Assembly: GCF_000698595.1 (NCBI RefSeq)
Contig: NZ_JFHC01000029.1
Span: 30,399 to 94,398 of the forward strand
DNA from: Caballeronia glathei
Lineage (GTDB): Bacteria; Pseudomonadota; Gammaproteobacteria; Burkholderiales; Burkholderiaceae
DNA: 64,000 bases
Reading direction: 5' to 3'
In this document: piece after piece, positions 35,496 through 44,447 of the stretch
Layout of the letters: the number at the start of each line of letters is the position of its first letter
How positions within the stretch are numbered: position 1 is the stretch's first letter
The notes under the pieces: generated by a model
Databases searched by the model: none
The model's input: the letters and a program-made list of their open reading frames with translations, nothing else
What the model was told of the DNA's origin: nothing
Translations under genes and position numbers: made by a program

Positions 35496-36437
35496 TCACG
35501 CTGCCGCAAGCCCGCCATCGACGAGATAGATGGCAACGGAGAATGTCAGGATGGACAGCACGGTGCTCACCAGGATCGAAGTTGCCGCTTCGCTCTGATA
35601 GGCGCCCGCTTCGTTCGCGAACATCGCGGGAATGGTCGCCGATGGCAGCGCGCAGAGCAGGATCATCTGTTGCGCATAGAGCCCGTGCACGCCGAGAACG
35701 AGGGTGGCCGCGAACATCAGCGCGGGATGCACGAGCAATTTCAGCCCGAGGTTGGCCCACACTTCGTTCGATAGCTTCAGCCGCACCGACGACATGATCA
35801 GGCCCAGACAGAGCAGCGAAACACCCGGTGTCGCCTTGCCGAGCAGATTGAACGCGTCGGCGAGTACGGGCGGAAGTTTCACCTGAAGAATCGAACAGAG
35901 AATGCCGAGAGCCGGTGCCCACATCAGCGGGCGACGAACTGCGCTCGATATGCTCGACAGGAAGGCCTGGGTGCCGCTGCCTTTTCCAGTCGCGATGCTC
36001 AGCAGCATTGTCGTCAATGGAATCATCAGCAGGCTGGCGATGAGATTGAGGACGAGCACCGAATAGATGCTGCCCGGTCCGAACATCGCCTGCAGGATCG
36101 GAATGCCCATGAATGCAGCGTCGGGATAGCCGCAGACAAATCCCTTGAGTGTCGCGGCCTTGAGTTCGCGATAGCGCCACCAGCCGATCAGGAGTGATAC
36201 CGCATACATCCCCATGATGCCGATGAACGTCGCGAAGATGAGCTTGAAATCGAAGAGTTGGGCGCGCGGTGTGCTCGCCATGCCGACCAGCAGCAAGGCC
36301 GGAAAGATCCAGCCGAGAACGAGCCTGCTGATGAGCAGGCTGTCCGAGTGATTGAGCCGCCCGCGTTTGCCGGCGACAAAGCCGAGCACGATGACGAACG
36401 CGACGGGTAAAAGTGGACCAACGATCCTGTCTAACAT
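35496..36437 (-). CDS. AEC family transporter (auxin efflux carrier-like)
   Basis: 313 residues with ten hydrophobic segments in two sets of five. RIVGPLLPVAFVIVLGFVAG at the start and CGYPDAAFMGIPILQAMFG in the fourth helix region are characteristic of the AEC family, which move malonate, malate or other organic anions. The start at 36437 follows a GGAGAGG sequence. The enolase-superfamily gene lies 114 bases upstream on the same strand, so this is probably the transporter for its sugar-acid-like substrate. Confidence 0.88.
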   Translation of the reverse strand: MLDRIVGPLLPVAFVIVLGFVAGKRGRLNHSDSLLISRLVLGWIFPALLLVGMASTPRAQLFDFKLIFATFIGIMGMYAVSLLIGWWRYRELKAATLKGFVCGYPDAAFMGIPILQAMFGPGSIYSVLVLNLIASLLMIPLTTMLLSIATGKGSGTQAFLSSISSAVRRPLMWAPALGILCSILQVKLPPVLADAFNLLGKATPGVSLLCLGLIMSSVRLKLSNEVWANLGLKLLVHPALMFAATLVLGVHGLYAQQMILLCALPSATIPAMFANEAGAYQSEAATSILVSTVLSILTFSVAIYLVDGGLAAA

Positions 36438-36551
36438 CCTCTCCTGGCTCCTTCGATTCTTATGCGAGTACGGCGATAGCCGATGACGGCCCACGACAAT
36501 CCCGATTGCCTGGTCCTGGCTGACGATGAAATGCGGTAGCGGCGTGCGCTG

Positions 36552-37658
36552 TTACAGCTCGAGGCGATAGTCGCGGATGACGTCCGGATCCGGTTCGATA
36601 CCGAGGCCCGGCCCTTGCGGCACGCCGATGCGTCCATTGCGGGGGATGATCGCGTCGCCATACAACTGGGCCTCGAGGTCGAAGTAGCGCCATTCGACGA
36701 GCGCCTTCGATCCGCCCAGTGCCGCGCTTGCATGCACGCTGGCGAGCAGGCCCGGGCCGTCATAGAACGTGTGCACCATCACGGCGACGTTATTGGCGTT
36801 CGCCAGTGCGAACACTTTCTGAAGCTCGGTAATGCCGCCCATCTTTGCCGGGCTGGGCTGGATGAAATCGACTGCGCTGGCTTCGAGGAGATGCTGGAAG
36901 TCCATCAGCGTCGATGCGTTTTCACCGGCCGCGACGGGAATGCCGCCGTGCTTTCTCACTGCCGCGAGCCCGGAATAGTTTTCCGGCGGCCAGACTGGCT
37001 CTTCGATCCAGCGCAGGTTGAAGGGACGAAGTTTTTCCGTCATGTCGAGCGCCTCGCGTACCGTCCACGGGCAGTTGACGTCGAGTGTGATCTCGATGTC
37101 GGGGCCAGCCGCTTCGCGCGCGGCGCGAACGCATTCGACGTCGACTTCATGCAGTTTCAGATGCCGGTAGCCGGCTTCGATCGCGCGTTGCACATTGCGT
37201 CGGATCAGGTCCGGATCGGCATAGCGGATCAGGCTCGCGTAGCAGGCAAGCGAGGTGGCTTCGCTGCCGCCGAGGAGTTGATAGACAGGCTGGTTTGCGG
37301 CTTTCCCGGCGATATCCCACAGCGCGATATCGATTGCGGACAGACCGTAGATGAACGCGCCGCTTCGTCCGAAGACATGAAACTTCTTCTGGAGATCGAG
37401 CATCGATTTTTCGCGCGACGTGACATCGCGGCCGATCAGTTCGGGAGCGAGAATCGAGTCGATGACGAGCTTGACGGCCGGAATCGCAGTGAAGCCGAAA
37501 GTTTCTCCCCATCCTGTCAGGCCGCTGTCGGTCGTGATCTTCACCAGGAGCGAGTCGGCCACCTGCAGGTCCTTGGCCCCCCAGACGCCGCCGGCTGACT
37601 GCCCGCCCGTTGTGAACGGAATGCGGAGCGCTATGGTTTCGATGCGGGCAATTTTCAT
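36552..37658 (-). CDS. Enolase-superfamily enzyme (mandelate racemase/muconate lactonizing type)
   Basis: 368 residues: a capping domain (about 1-125) then a TIM barrel. Catalytic bases sit in LKLHE (Lys168, His170). Metal ligands are Asp193 (LDVNCPW), a Glu in IEEP (219-220) and Glu246 (AGEN). A C-terminal His is in VHTFYDGPG. The Lys-x-His second base is not the KxK of muconate lactonising enzymes, so I cannot assign racemase, cycloisomerase or sugar acid dehydratase activity. It is divergent from a FadR-type regulator at 37903. Confidence 0.88.
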   Translation of the reverse strand: MKIARIETIALRIPFTTGGQSAGGVWGAKDLQVADSLLVKITTDSGLTGWGETFGFTAIPAVKLVIDSILAPELIGRDVTSREKSMLDLQKKFHVFGRSGAFIYGLSAIDIALWDIAGKAANQPVYQLLGGSEATSLACYASLIRYADPDLIRRNVQRAIEAGYRHLKLHEVDVECVRAAREAAGPDIEITLDVNCPWTVREALDMTEKLRPFNLRWIEEPVWPPENYSGLAAVRKHGGIPVAAGENASTLMDFQHLLEASAVDFIQPSPAKMGGITELQKVFALANANNVAVMVHTFYDGPGLLASVHASAALGGSKALVEWRYFDLEAQLYGDAIIPRNGRIGVPQGPGLGIEPDPDVIRDYRLEL

Positions 37659-37902
37659 TTGGACACCTCGGACAGATTAAAGGACTGGAGCGGTCGACGC
37701 ATGCAGACGCAAACCTCACATGGCCCGAATAATATGAGACATCCGGTTGTCCTTCAAGTGAACAGGTTGTACTTTTCTTTTGACTTCATGGAAACATTGG
37801 CTCCAGTACGCCTGTTTGCGGGCATGGGATACCACTGGGTCATGCGGTCACGGCCGGACAGGATGTAGAATGACAAGACAAGCAACCGTGACGAGAGCAG
37901 CC

Positions 37903-38634
37903 ATGAGTGAACTGAACGTGCGGCCAGTCGAGCGTAAACCTCACCTCGCCGAGCACATCACGCGCTCGCTGAGCGACGAGATCGCTTCCGGGCGGCTGCG
38001 TCCCGGAGACCGTCTACCCACCGAACACTTTCTCTCCCAGAATTTCGGCGTCAGCCGCAATGTGGTTCGCGAGGCGATTGCGAGCCTTCGCGCGCAGGGT
38101 CTGATCGAGTCGCGGCAAGGGATCGGCGCATTCGTCGCGGCGCAGCGCCAGCCCGCCGAACCGCTGCAGCGCGTCAGCGCGCAACTACTGGAAGGCGACA
38201 ACACGATCCGCAACATGTTCGAGGTGCGCGCGGTGCTGGAAAGTCAGGCGGCCGCGCTCGCGGCGGCCCATATGACGCCGCGCAGGATGAAGCCTATACA
38301 GGATGCAGTCGAGCGCATGCGCTACGAGGGCGCGCCGACCGCGGCCACCGTCAACGCGGATCTCGACTTTCACCGGGCCGTGGCGGCAGCGTGTGGTAAC
38401 GATTATCTGGCTGCGATGATCCGCACCGTGCTCGAACCGATGCGGCCGCTCATTGCGGCGAACTTTGCGCGCCAGGGGCCGATGTTCGGCAATATCCCGA
38501 ACGCGGCGCGCGGCGAACATGAGACGCTGATACAGGCCTTTGTCGACAGGAACGCCGCAGCGGCGCGGCAAATCATGGGGCAGCATATCGTGAGCGCCGC
38601 ATCCCGTTTCGGTTATGAAATCGCGTTTTACTGA
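37903..38634 (+). CDS. FadR-subfamily GntR transcriptional regulator
   Basis: 243 residues from the ATG at 37903; an ATG at 37870 is also possible. The GntR winged helix (GRLRPGDRLPTEHFLSQNFG, then SRNVVREAIASLRAQGL) is followed by an FCD domain with the metal-site sequence DLDFHRAVAAACGN. It is divergent from the enolase-superfamily gene (244-base gap) and probably represses that gene and the AEC transporter until a hydroxy acid is present. Confidence 0.9.
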   Translation: MSELNVRPVERKPHLAEHITRSLSDEIASGRLRPGDRLPTEHFLSQNFGVSRNVVREAIASLRAQGLIESRQGIGAFVAAQRQPAEPLQRVSAQLLEGDNTIRNMFEVRAVLESQAAALAAAHMTPRRMKPIQDAVERMRYEGAPTAATVNADLDFHRAVAAACGNDYLAAMIRTVLEPMRPLIAANFARQGPMFGNIPNAARGEHETLIQAFVDRNAAAARQIMGQHIVSAASRFGYEIAFY

Positions 38635-38828
38635 TCCGGTGGCCCGAATCCCTGCATGCTTTGCCACAACCGGATGAATGGACGAATGCCCATTCAGCGC
38701 GGCCGCGATGGAATTCCATCCGCAAGAGTCTCCTCTGGGATATGCGATAAGCCGCGCATCCACGCGCGGCGCATGGGCGCTTAATTGCCAACACCCGAGT
38801 AGCACCGCAGCCAAGCTTTCGAAAGCAG

Positions 38829-38859
38829 AACGCCGCATGTCTTCACGCGGCGTTTATTT
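38829..38859 (+). terminator. Rho-independent-type terminator
   Basis: AACGCCGC, a 10-base loop, GCGGCGTT followed by TATTT. The 8-base stem lies about 195 bases downstream of the FadR-type gene. Confidence 0.6.
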
Positions 38860-39151
38860 GCAGAGACGGAACCGAGCCTTGCATTCGACAGCCCGCATAT
38901 ACACGGTGTAACAAGTGATTTGAGGCCCACGGTATGTGCAGCCGTGACGATCGAACTTATATTCAGCCTGGAGGCGCGTCACCCAACGTCAGCTCGATTG
39001 GAGAGCGCCTTGGGTCAGGCGGCTCATGAAGGTGATGACATCGTCGGCAACGCCTCGCACGTTGGAGCGGCCATGCGCCGCTGCGCAGCATCTCCGCAAT
39101 CCGGAAACTTCCTCGCAGTCGAGCGGCGATATCGCTCTGCTCGACACTTGA

Positions 39152-39223
39152 AAGCGCATCTTCGATCCGGTACTGCGCAAGCTCTGTCGCGTCGACAATC
39201 TGGTGAACAATGCAGGTATCTTG
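39152..39223 (+). pseudogene. Possible remnant of a short-chain dehydrogenase gene
   Basis: This short open stretch reads KRIFDPVLRK followed by RVDNLVNNAGIL, which matches the SDR segment before and through the conserved NNAG motif. A TGA at 39149-39151 precedes it in frame. No N-terminal Rossmann motif or catalytic Tyr-Lys is found near it, so if real it is a fragment. The opposite strand also has gene-like reading with one frame change, so the strand is uncertain. Confidence 0.35.
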
Positions 39224-39261
39224 CGGCGGCAAGCCTTAAATACTGGAAGGTGGCATAAAGC

Positions 39262-39894
39262 ATGAAGCTGATATTCGTTGGTGATCCCATGTGCTCATGG
39301 TGCTATGGGTTCGGCGGGCAGATGGCGTCGATTGTCGAGAGCATGCCGGGACTGGACGTTCAGGTCGTGGTGGGCGGCATGGCGGCAGGTTCGACCACGG
39401 TACTCGACGATGAGGGCAAGCAATTCCGTCTCAAACATTGGGCGCGGGTCGAACAACTCAGCGGTGCCGAGTTCAACCGCGAAGCGCTGATGGCGCGCAA
39501 GAACTTCGTCTACGATACGGAGCCTGTCTGTCGCGCCGTCGTGGCCGCACGAATCATCGCTCCCGCATGCGACTTGTTGAACGTGTTCCGCGCGTTCCAG
39601 CGAGCGTTCTATGTCGACGGACTCGATACCACCGACGGCAAGGCGCTTGCACAGATCGGTGCGATGGCCCTGGCTGATCAGGGTTTCGACGGTACCGCCG
39701 CAGCGTTCTTCGATGCATGGTCGTCCGAAGGCGCCATCGAAGCCGCGCAGGACGATTTCGCCATGACCCGGCGACTGGGCGTGCGCGGATTCCCCACGTT
39801 ATTCGTGGAGGTCGACGGCCGCATCGGTCAGCTGAGTTCCGGCTATGTGACGGCCGAACAGGTGACGAGCGCGCTCAGGTCGGTGGCTGCGTGA
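39262..39894 (+). CDS. DsbA-family thioredoxin-like protein (FrnE-type)
   Basis: 210 residues with no signal peptide, so cytoplasmic. The redox motif CSWC is at 11-14 in VGDPMCSWCYGFG, and the cis-proline is Pro178 in RGFPTLFVE. The helical insertion between them is typical of DsbA/FrnE-like oxidoreductases and related isomerases. It may have thiol-disulfide or glutathione-dependent activity. It opens the 39-45 kb gene series, but a 291-base gap separates it from the nitronate monooxygenase. Confidence 0.88.
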   Translation: MKLIFVGDPMCSWCYGFGGQMASIVESMPGLDVQVVVGGMAAGSTTVLDDEGKQFRLKHWARVEQLSGAEFNREALMARKNFVYDTEPVCRAVVAARIIAPACDLLNVFRAFQRAFYVDGLDTTDGKALAQIGAMALADQGFDGTAAAFFDAWSSEGAIEAAQDDFAMTRRLGVRGFPTLFVEVDGRIGQLSSGYVTAEQVTSALRSVAA

Positions 39895-40185
39895 TCCTGC
39901 GTCGATACCCGGATCGTGATCCGGGTGGAGTTGTTTCCCTGCAGGAATGAGTGGCTCGCATCATGTCCATGCTTCGAACAGTTCCTGTTACTCAAGAGTG
40001 TTTTGCCTGTCGACGGGTTGATCTGCTGCGCCCGTAAAAAGATGATCTGCGGTACAGGGTTTCTGGATGAGTGTGGACCCATCGATGCACCGAACGACCG
40101 TGGCAACCGGATGCGGACATCGGACCAGTTGCGCGGCACATCACGAGCATCGGCAAGGTTTCGAAGTTTTGGATGAGGACATGAC

Positions 40186-41286
40186 ATGAGCAGCCGTTCT
40201 GAAGGCAGATCGCTACTGGATTTGCTTGGTATCAGCAAGCCAGTCATTCAGGCGCCCATGGCAGGCGTGAGCACACCGGCGCTGGCGGCGGCCGTCTCAA
40301 ACGCGGGCGGTCTGGGTTCGCTCGGCGTTGGCGCGATGAAGGCCGAGGCAGCGCGTAAAGTGATCAGGGATACACGTGCATTGACCAGCGCGCCGTTCAA
40401 TATCAACGTGTTCTGTCACGCGCCGGCCGTCGCCGATAAAGCAGTCGAGAAGGCATGGCTGAACTGGCTGTCGCCGCACTTCGCGAAGTATGGCGCAGCC
40501 GCGCCGGAGAAACTCGGCGAGATCTACACGAGCTTCGTGGAAGATCAGGCCATGCTCGACGTGTTCCTGGAGGAAACACCGGCGATAGTCAGCTTCCATT
40601 TCGGATTGCCGTCCAAAGACGTAATCAGGGCATTGAAGAACGCCGGGATCAGGCTGCTGGCGTCGGCGACAAATCTGAAGGAAGCGGCGGCTGTCGTGGA
40701 TGCAGGCGTCGATGCGGTGATCGCGCAAGGGGTCGAAGCGGGCGGTCATCGCGGGATGTTCGATACCGAAGCATTCGACGAAGGCCTCGGCACGTTCGCG
40801 TTGACGCGCCTTCTGGTGCAGAAGTTCGATCTTCCCGTCATCGCGGCCGGTGGCATCATGGACGGCGCCGGCATCGCGGCTGCGCTCGCACTCGGGGCGC
40901 AAGCCGCACAACTCGGAACGGCATTTGTGCCATGTCCGGAAACATCGATCGACGAGGGCTATCGGCGCGCGATTCTTGGCGAGCCGGCCAGCCACACCAT
41001 GTTGACTTCGGCGATTTCCGGACGGCTTGCGCGCAGCATGATGAACCGATTCACGGAACTCGGCCGCGAGGCGGGCATGCCGAAGACGCCGCTTTATCCG
41101 GTCGCGTATGACGCGGGCAAGGCGCTGCACGCGGCGGCGAAAGCGCAGGGCGAATTCGGTTATGGCGCGCAATGGGCGGGGCAGGCGGCGGCGCTCGCAC
41201 GATCGCTGCCGGCTGCGGAACTCGTTGCAACCCTCGAAAACGAACTCGCCGAGGCCATCGGGCGTCTTCAGCCGTTTGCATCCTGA
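40186..41286 (+). CDS. Nitronate monooxygenase (class I-like flavoprotein)
   Basis: 366 residues. The TIM-barrel FMN family features are KPVIQAPMAGVSTPALAAAV at the start, SFHFGLPS in the middle, catalytic-type His188 in GVEAGGHRGMF, and AAGGIMDGAGIAAALALGA at the phosphate-binding end. Class I enzymes oxidise propionate 3-nitronate to malonate semialdehyde plus nitrite. It lies 22 bases before the MOSC gene and upstream of CaaD-like genes whose product would also be malonate semialdehyde. Confidence 0.88.
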   Translation: MSSRSEGRSLLDLLGISKPVIQAPMAGVSTPALAAAVSNAGGLGSLGVGAMKAEAARKVIRDTRALTSAPFNINVFCHAPAVADKAVEKAWLNWLSPHFAKYGAAAPEKLGEIYTSFVEDQAMLDVFLEETPAIVSFHFGLPSKDVIRALKNAGIRLLASATNLKEAAAVVDAGVDAVIAQGVEAGGHRGMFDTEAFDEGLGTFALTRLLVQKFDLPVIAAGGIMDGAGIAAALALGAQAAQLGTAFVPCPETSIDEGYRRAILGEPASHTMLTSAISGRLARSMMNRFTELGREAGMPKTPLYPVAYDAGKALHAAAKAQGEFGYGAQWAGQAAALARSLPAAELVATLENELAEAIGRLQPFAS

Positions 41287-41308
41287 ACAGGGAACAGGTA
41301 GCCGTCGT

Positions 41309-41971
41309 ATGGGAGATCAGAATGCACGCACGGAGAACGCTCAAGCAACGCGCAACGTGGCTGCGACGCTGCTGTCGGTCAGTGTCGGCCTGAGCGAGCC
41401 TCTGGACATCGGTCTCGCGTCTGCCGGTGTGAAAGTCGAGTCCGCGATACGCAAGCGTGCGGTCAGCAGCGTAAATGATGCAACGGCGGTCGAAGTCAGG
41501 AAGCTGGGTGTCGTCGGCGACGAGCAGGCGGACCTGAGCGCTCACGGCGGCCTCGACAAGGCCGTCTATCTCTACCCGGTCGAACACTATGACTGGTGGC
41601 GGCAGCGGCGCATCGAAGCGTCCGTGCCAGAGGCCGATGCGCCATTGCCGTTTGGCGCGCTCGGAGAAAACCTCACGACCCGGGGCATCTTCGAAACGGA
41701 TTTGTGGATCGGCGATGTGCTCGTCATCGGCGAGGTCAGGCTGAAGGTCGAGGCACCGCGAACCCCCTGCTTCAAGCTCAATGCCGCCATGGGATATAGC
41801 AAGGCCGTCAAGCACATGTTCCTGAGCGGATTCTCCGGCGTGTATCTCAGTGTCGCGCAAACAGGCTTCATCCGCGCGGGTTCGCACATCGAACTCGTGC
41901 CGGGAGGGAGGCAGGAATCGGTGAGCGGAATGCTCGACTGGCGCCGCAGTCGGGCGCGCCGCGAGCCGTAG
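41309..41971 (+). CDS. MOSC domain protein (YiiM-like)
   Basis: 220 residues with a MOSC beta-barrel: HGGLDKAVYLYPVEHYDWW, FGALGENLTTRG and the conserved Cys154 in PRTPCFKL, thought to carry sulfur or ligate molybdenum. YiiM-like proteins use the molybdenum cofactor to reduce N-hydroxylated compounds. It is co-oriented and close behind the nitronate monooxygenase gene, so a role in nitrogen-oxide or hydroxylamine-type intermediates is conceivable (inference). Confidence 0.85.
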   Translation: MGDQNARTENAQATRNVAATLLSVSVGLSEPLDIGLASAGVKVESAIRKRAVSSVNDATAVEVRKLGVVGDEQADLSAHGGLDKAVYLYPVEHYDWWRQRRIEASVPEADAPLPFGALGENLTTRGIFETDLWIGDVLVIGEVRLKVEAPRTPCFKLNAAMGYSKAVKHMFLSGFSGVYLSVAQTGFIRAGSHIELVPGGRQESVSGMLDWRRSRARREP

Positions 41972-42313
41972 CACACCGGTTTGCGGTGGCCGGATCGCGC
42001 TGTTGCGAAGAGCGCCGGAGTGGCACGAGTTCGATGACGGCGCGTTGAGCCACCGTCGTGCCCCTTCCAGATGCAGCAGAGCTGTCAATTAACGAATCGA
42101 AATGGTCGTGTCGAACGTGTCGGGGACTTGCATGGCGGGGCGATCAGAAGACCTATCTTCAAATCTGATAGCCCTATGCAATACCCTCGCTTGATGTTCG
42201 CGTTGAACAGTGCGAACGTGCAGCATGCAGGTGAGTCGCGCAGATCGAACGGATTTCCTTCCGCGCGCACTGGGGCTTGCACCACATCAGCTTCAATCAG
42301 GAGCATCGAGAGA
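41972..42313. other. Intergenic region upstream of the MmgE/PrpD gene
   Basis: About 342 bases with no convincing gene. The upstream open frame continuing from 42071 lacks family similarity and is probably non-coding. It likely holds the promoter of the MmgE/PrpD-CaaD-like operon. Confidence 0.4.
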
Positions 42314-43723
42314 ATGAGTGCACTCACCACAGTCCAGCGGATCGGCAGGTTCGCGTACGACGCCCGTCCTGATCATCTGTCACCGCAGTCGCGCACGGTA
42401 TTCAGGCGCAACATACTGGACAGCCTGGGTTGCGCGATTGCCGCGCTTCCCGGTGTGCCGTTCAAGGCACTGCGCGAACAATTCGACGAATATCGTGGTA
42501 CGGGTTCCTGCACGCTGATCGGCGGCGGCAAGACGTCGCCCGATCAGGCGGCGTTGTACAACTCGGGGCTGGTCAGGTACGTCGATCTGCTGGACAGCTA
42601 TATGTCGCCGGGCGGGCTGTGTCATCCCAGTGACAACTTCGGCACCGTTCTGGCCGCGGCGGAGCACGCGCAGGCGAGCGGGGAAGCGTTCATGCTCGCG
42701 CTGGCCGTCGCGTATGAAATACAGTCGCGCATCACGGCAATCGTTCCCGTGATGGCGAAGGGCTTCAATCACGCGATTCAATTGGCGCTGTCGGCGGCAG
42801 CGGGTTCAGGAAAGCTTTTCGGCCTCGATGCGCAGCAGATCGCGCATGCCATCGCGATTGCGACCGTCGACAACATCTCGCTGACCTGCGTGCATTCCGA
42901 ACCCGTGTCGCAATGGAAAGGATTCTCGCCGGGTATCACCGGCATGCGCGCGGTGTACTCGGCGTCGCTCGCAAAGCGCGGCTTTACGGGTCCGTTGCGT
43001 CTCTTCGAAGGACCGAACGGTCTTGTGCGGATGTTCGATCAGCCAATCGACGTGGACTGGGATGATCCGCGTCTGGACGTCATCCACAAGACCGTCATGA
43101 AGAAATACTGCTCGCTGATCCACGGACAACCGGTGCTCGAAGCGACGCTCGAATTAAAGCGAAAGAACGGCATTCATGCGGAAGACATCGATGAGGTCAC
43201 CTGCGACATCTTCCAGACGGGATTCGATATTGCCGGAGGCGGGGCGTTCGGGCCAAAAGACGAGCCGCAGACGAAAGAACAGGCTGATTACAACCTGAAG
43301 TATCTCATCGCTGCCGCGTTGCTGGACGATCAGGTCGGGCCGCCTCAGCTTGAACCGGAGCGCGTTCAGGCGAACGACGCGCAGGCCTTGCTCAAGAAAG
43401 TCCACGTTCGGCCCGATGCGGCGTTCACGTCGAGGTATCCACATGCGCTCAATACGCGCGTCACGATTCGCTGCAAGAACGGCAGGGTCGTGTCGAAAGA
43501 GCACGTCGGCTTTGAAGGCGGACTTGAAAACCCGCTGACATGGGAGCGCACCGTCGAGAAATTCCACTGGCTCAGCGAGCAGTACGCCGACGCAAGCCTT
43601 CGCAAAGAGATCATCGAACTCGTCTCCACGCTGGAGAATCACTCGGTCGCGGAGTTGATGCAACTCATGACGAGAGTCAGCCCTGTACCCAGGTTCCCGG
43701 CTGAACACCCCGGGATTCAGTAA
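42314..43723 (+). CDS. MmgE/PrpD family protein
   Basis: 469 residues. All-helical PrpD-like N-terminal part with FRRNILDSLGCAIAALPG and DLLDSYMSPGGLCHPSDN, then the second domain with KKYCSLIHGQPVLEATLEL. The family includes 2-methylcitrate dehydratase, cis-aconitate decarboxylase and iminodisuccinate epimerase, so it acts on small di- or tricarboxylates. It lies 26 bases upstream of the two CaaD-like genes and probably works in the same pathway. The start at 42314 is preceded by GAGAGA. Confidence 0.88.
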   Translation: MSALTTVQRIGRFAYDARPDHLSPQSRTVFRRNILDSLGCAIAALPGVPFKALREQFDEYRGTGSCTLIGGGKTSPDQAALYNSGLVRYVDLLDSYMSPGGLCHPSDNFGTVLAAAEHAQASGEAFMLALAVAYEIQSRITAIVPVMAKGFNHAIQLALSAAAGSGKLFGLDAQQIAHAIAIATVDNISLTCVHSEPVSQWKGFSPGITGMRAVYSASLAKRGFTGPLRLFEGPNGLVRMFDQPIDVDWDDPRLDVIHKTVMKKYCSLIHGQPVLEATLELKRKNGIHAEDIDEVTCDIFQTGFDIAGGGAFGPKDEPQTKEQADYNLKYLIAAALLDDQVGPPQLEPERVQANDAQALLKKVHVRPDAAFTSRYPHALNTRVTIRCKNGRVVSKEHVGFEGGLENPLTWERTVEKFHWLSEQYADASLRKEIIELVSTLENHSVAELMQLMTRVSPVPRFPAEHPGIQ

Positions 43724-43749
43724 TCCATTGAGCCACTCAGGAGATTCAA

Positions 43750-43980
43750 ATGGCGCTTATATCGTGTGACATGCGTTTCGGACGGACGGACGAGCAGAAG
43801 CGGCAGCTTGCAGCCGGTCTCTTGCGCGTGGTGAGTGAGGCAACGGGCGAGACCAGGGACGACATTTTCTTTGTCATCCGCGAAGGACGCGGCATCAATT
43901 TCGTCGAACACGGTGAGCACTTGCCTGAATATGTCGAAGGCGCTGCCAACGACAAGGAACTGATCAGCCGCCTGAAATAA
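43750..43980 (+). CDS. Tautomerase-superfamily protein, CaaD alpha-subunit-like (trans-3-chloroacrylate dehalogenase)
   Basis: 76 residues; 75 after Met removal, the size of a 4-oxalocrotonate-tautomerase-type subunit. The mature protein begins with Ala, not the usual catalytic Pro1. Counting from that Ala, Arg8, Arg11 and Glu52 are present (CDMRFGRTDEQ, INFVEHGEHLPEY). These are exactly the alpha-subunit catalytic residues of trans-3-chloroacrylic acid dehalogenase. With the Pro1-containing partner 20 bases downstream it should form an alpha3-beta3 hexamer. CaaD adds water to 3-haloacrylates, releasing halide and malonate semialdehyde. The ATG follows AGGAG. A related unsaturated acid could be the true substrate. 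Confidence 0.8.
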   Translation: MALISCDMRFGRTDEQKRQLAAGLLRVVSEATGETRDDIFFVIREGRGINFVEHGEHLPEYVEGAANDKELISRLK

Positions 43981-44000
43981 CGCTAGCCTGGAGAGTAACC

Positions 44001-44207
44001 GTGCCTTTCATCGAATGCCATATCAAGTCGGGTTTGTCGCAGGAGCGCCGCGTACAACTGATTCGCGACATCATTCAGGTCACTCACGATGCGATCGGTT
44101 CGGATCCGAAGATCATCAACGTGATCCTGCACGAGCATCCCGCCGGGAACATCAGCATTTCCAGCCGTATCAACGGTGAGGATTTCAGGAAAACGGCTGC
44201 CGCCTGA
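44001..44207 (+). CDS. Tautomerase-superfamily protein, CaaD beta-subunit-like, with Pro1
   Basis: 68 residues from a GTG start with GGAGAG 5 bases upstream. After Met removal it begins PFIECHIKSGLS, giving the catalytic Pro1, and continues QLIRDIIQVTHDAIGSDPKI and INVILHEH, the beta-alpha-beta fold of 4-OT. It reads like CaaD beta, whose Pro1 activates water with the alpha-subunit Glu52. The genes are adjacent, in the order alpha then beta as in known CaaD operons. Alone it could still act as a simple tautomerase. Confidence 0.8.
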   Translation: MPFIECHIKSGLSQERRVQLIRDIIQVTHDAIGSDPKIINVILHEHPAGNISISSRINGEDFRKTAAA

Positions 44208-44289
44208 TTCCGGCGGACGCTACTGTCAAAGTTGACGCGCGTGGGCTTCCTGGGCCGCCGCGAGAAAGCGATCATGTTTCGGGCATCGA

Positions 44290-44302
44290 AGTCGTTACGA
44301 CT
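44290..44302. promoter_or_regulatory. Palindrome between CaaD-like genes and LysR
   Basis: AGTCGT-T-ACGACT, 6-base perfect arms, about 145 bases upstream of the LysR start. Possible regulator site; no experimental basis. Confidence 0.35.
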
Positions 44303-44447
44303 CTTTCCGCCAGGTGGCGAAATTCGCTTTGGTGTAGCATGGATTGCGGTCTCGCGGGGGCTCACGCTCCGTCCGTATGCAAGCGCCGGGTGCCATACCT
44401 GACCGTATTGCCGGTTCTTTGGTTTTTCCGTCTACTGGGGGCACAAC

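Larger units (their letters stand above)
38635..39261. other. Intergenic region with hairpins and decayed coding remnants
   Basis: About 627 bases. It contains a GCCGCGC/GCGCGGC hairpin (38751-38770), the terminator at 38829-38859, and from about 38960 to 39230 remnants of coding sequence on one or both strands (see the SDR remnant). No intact gene was found. Confidence 0.5.
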
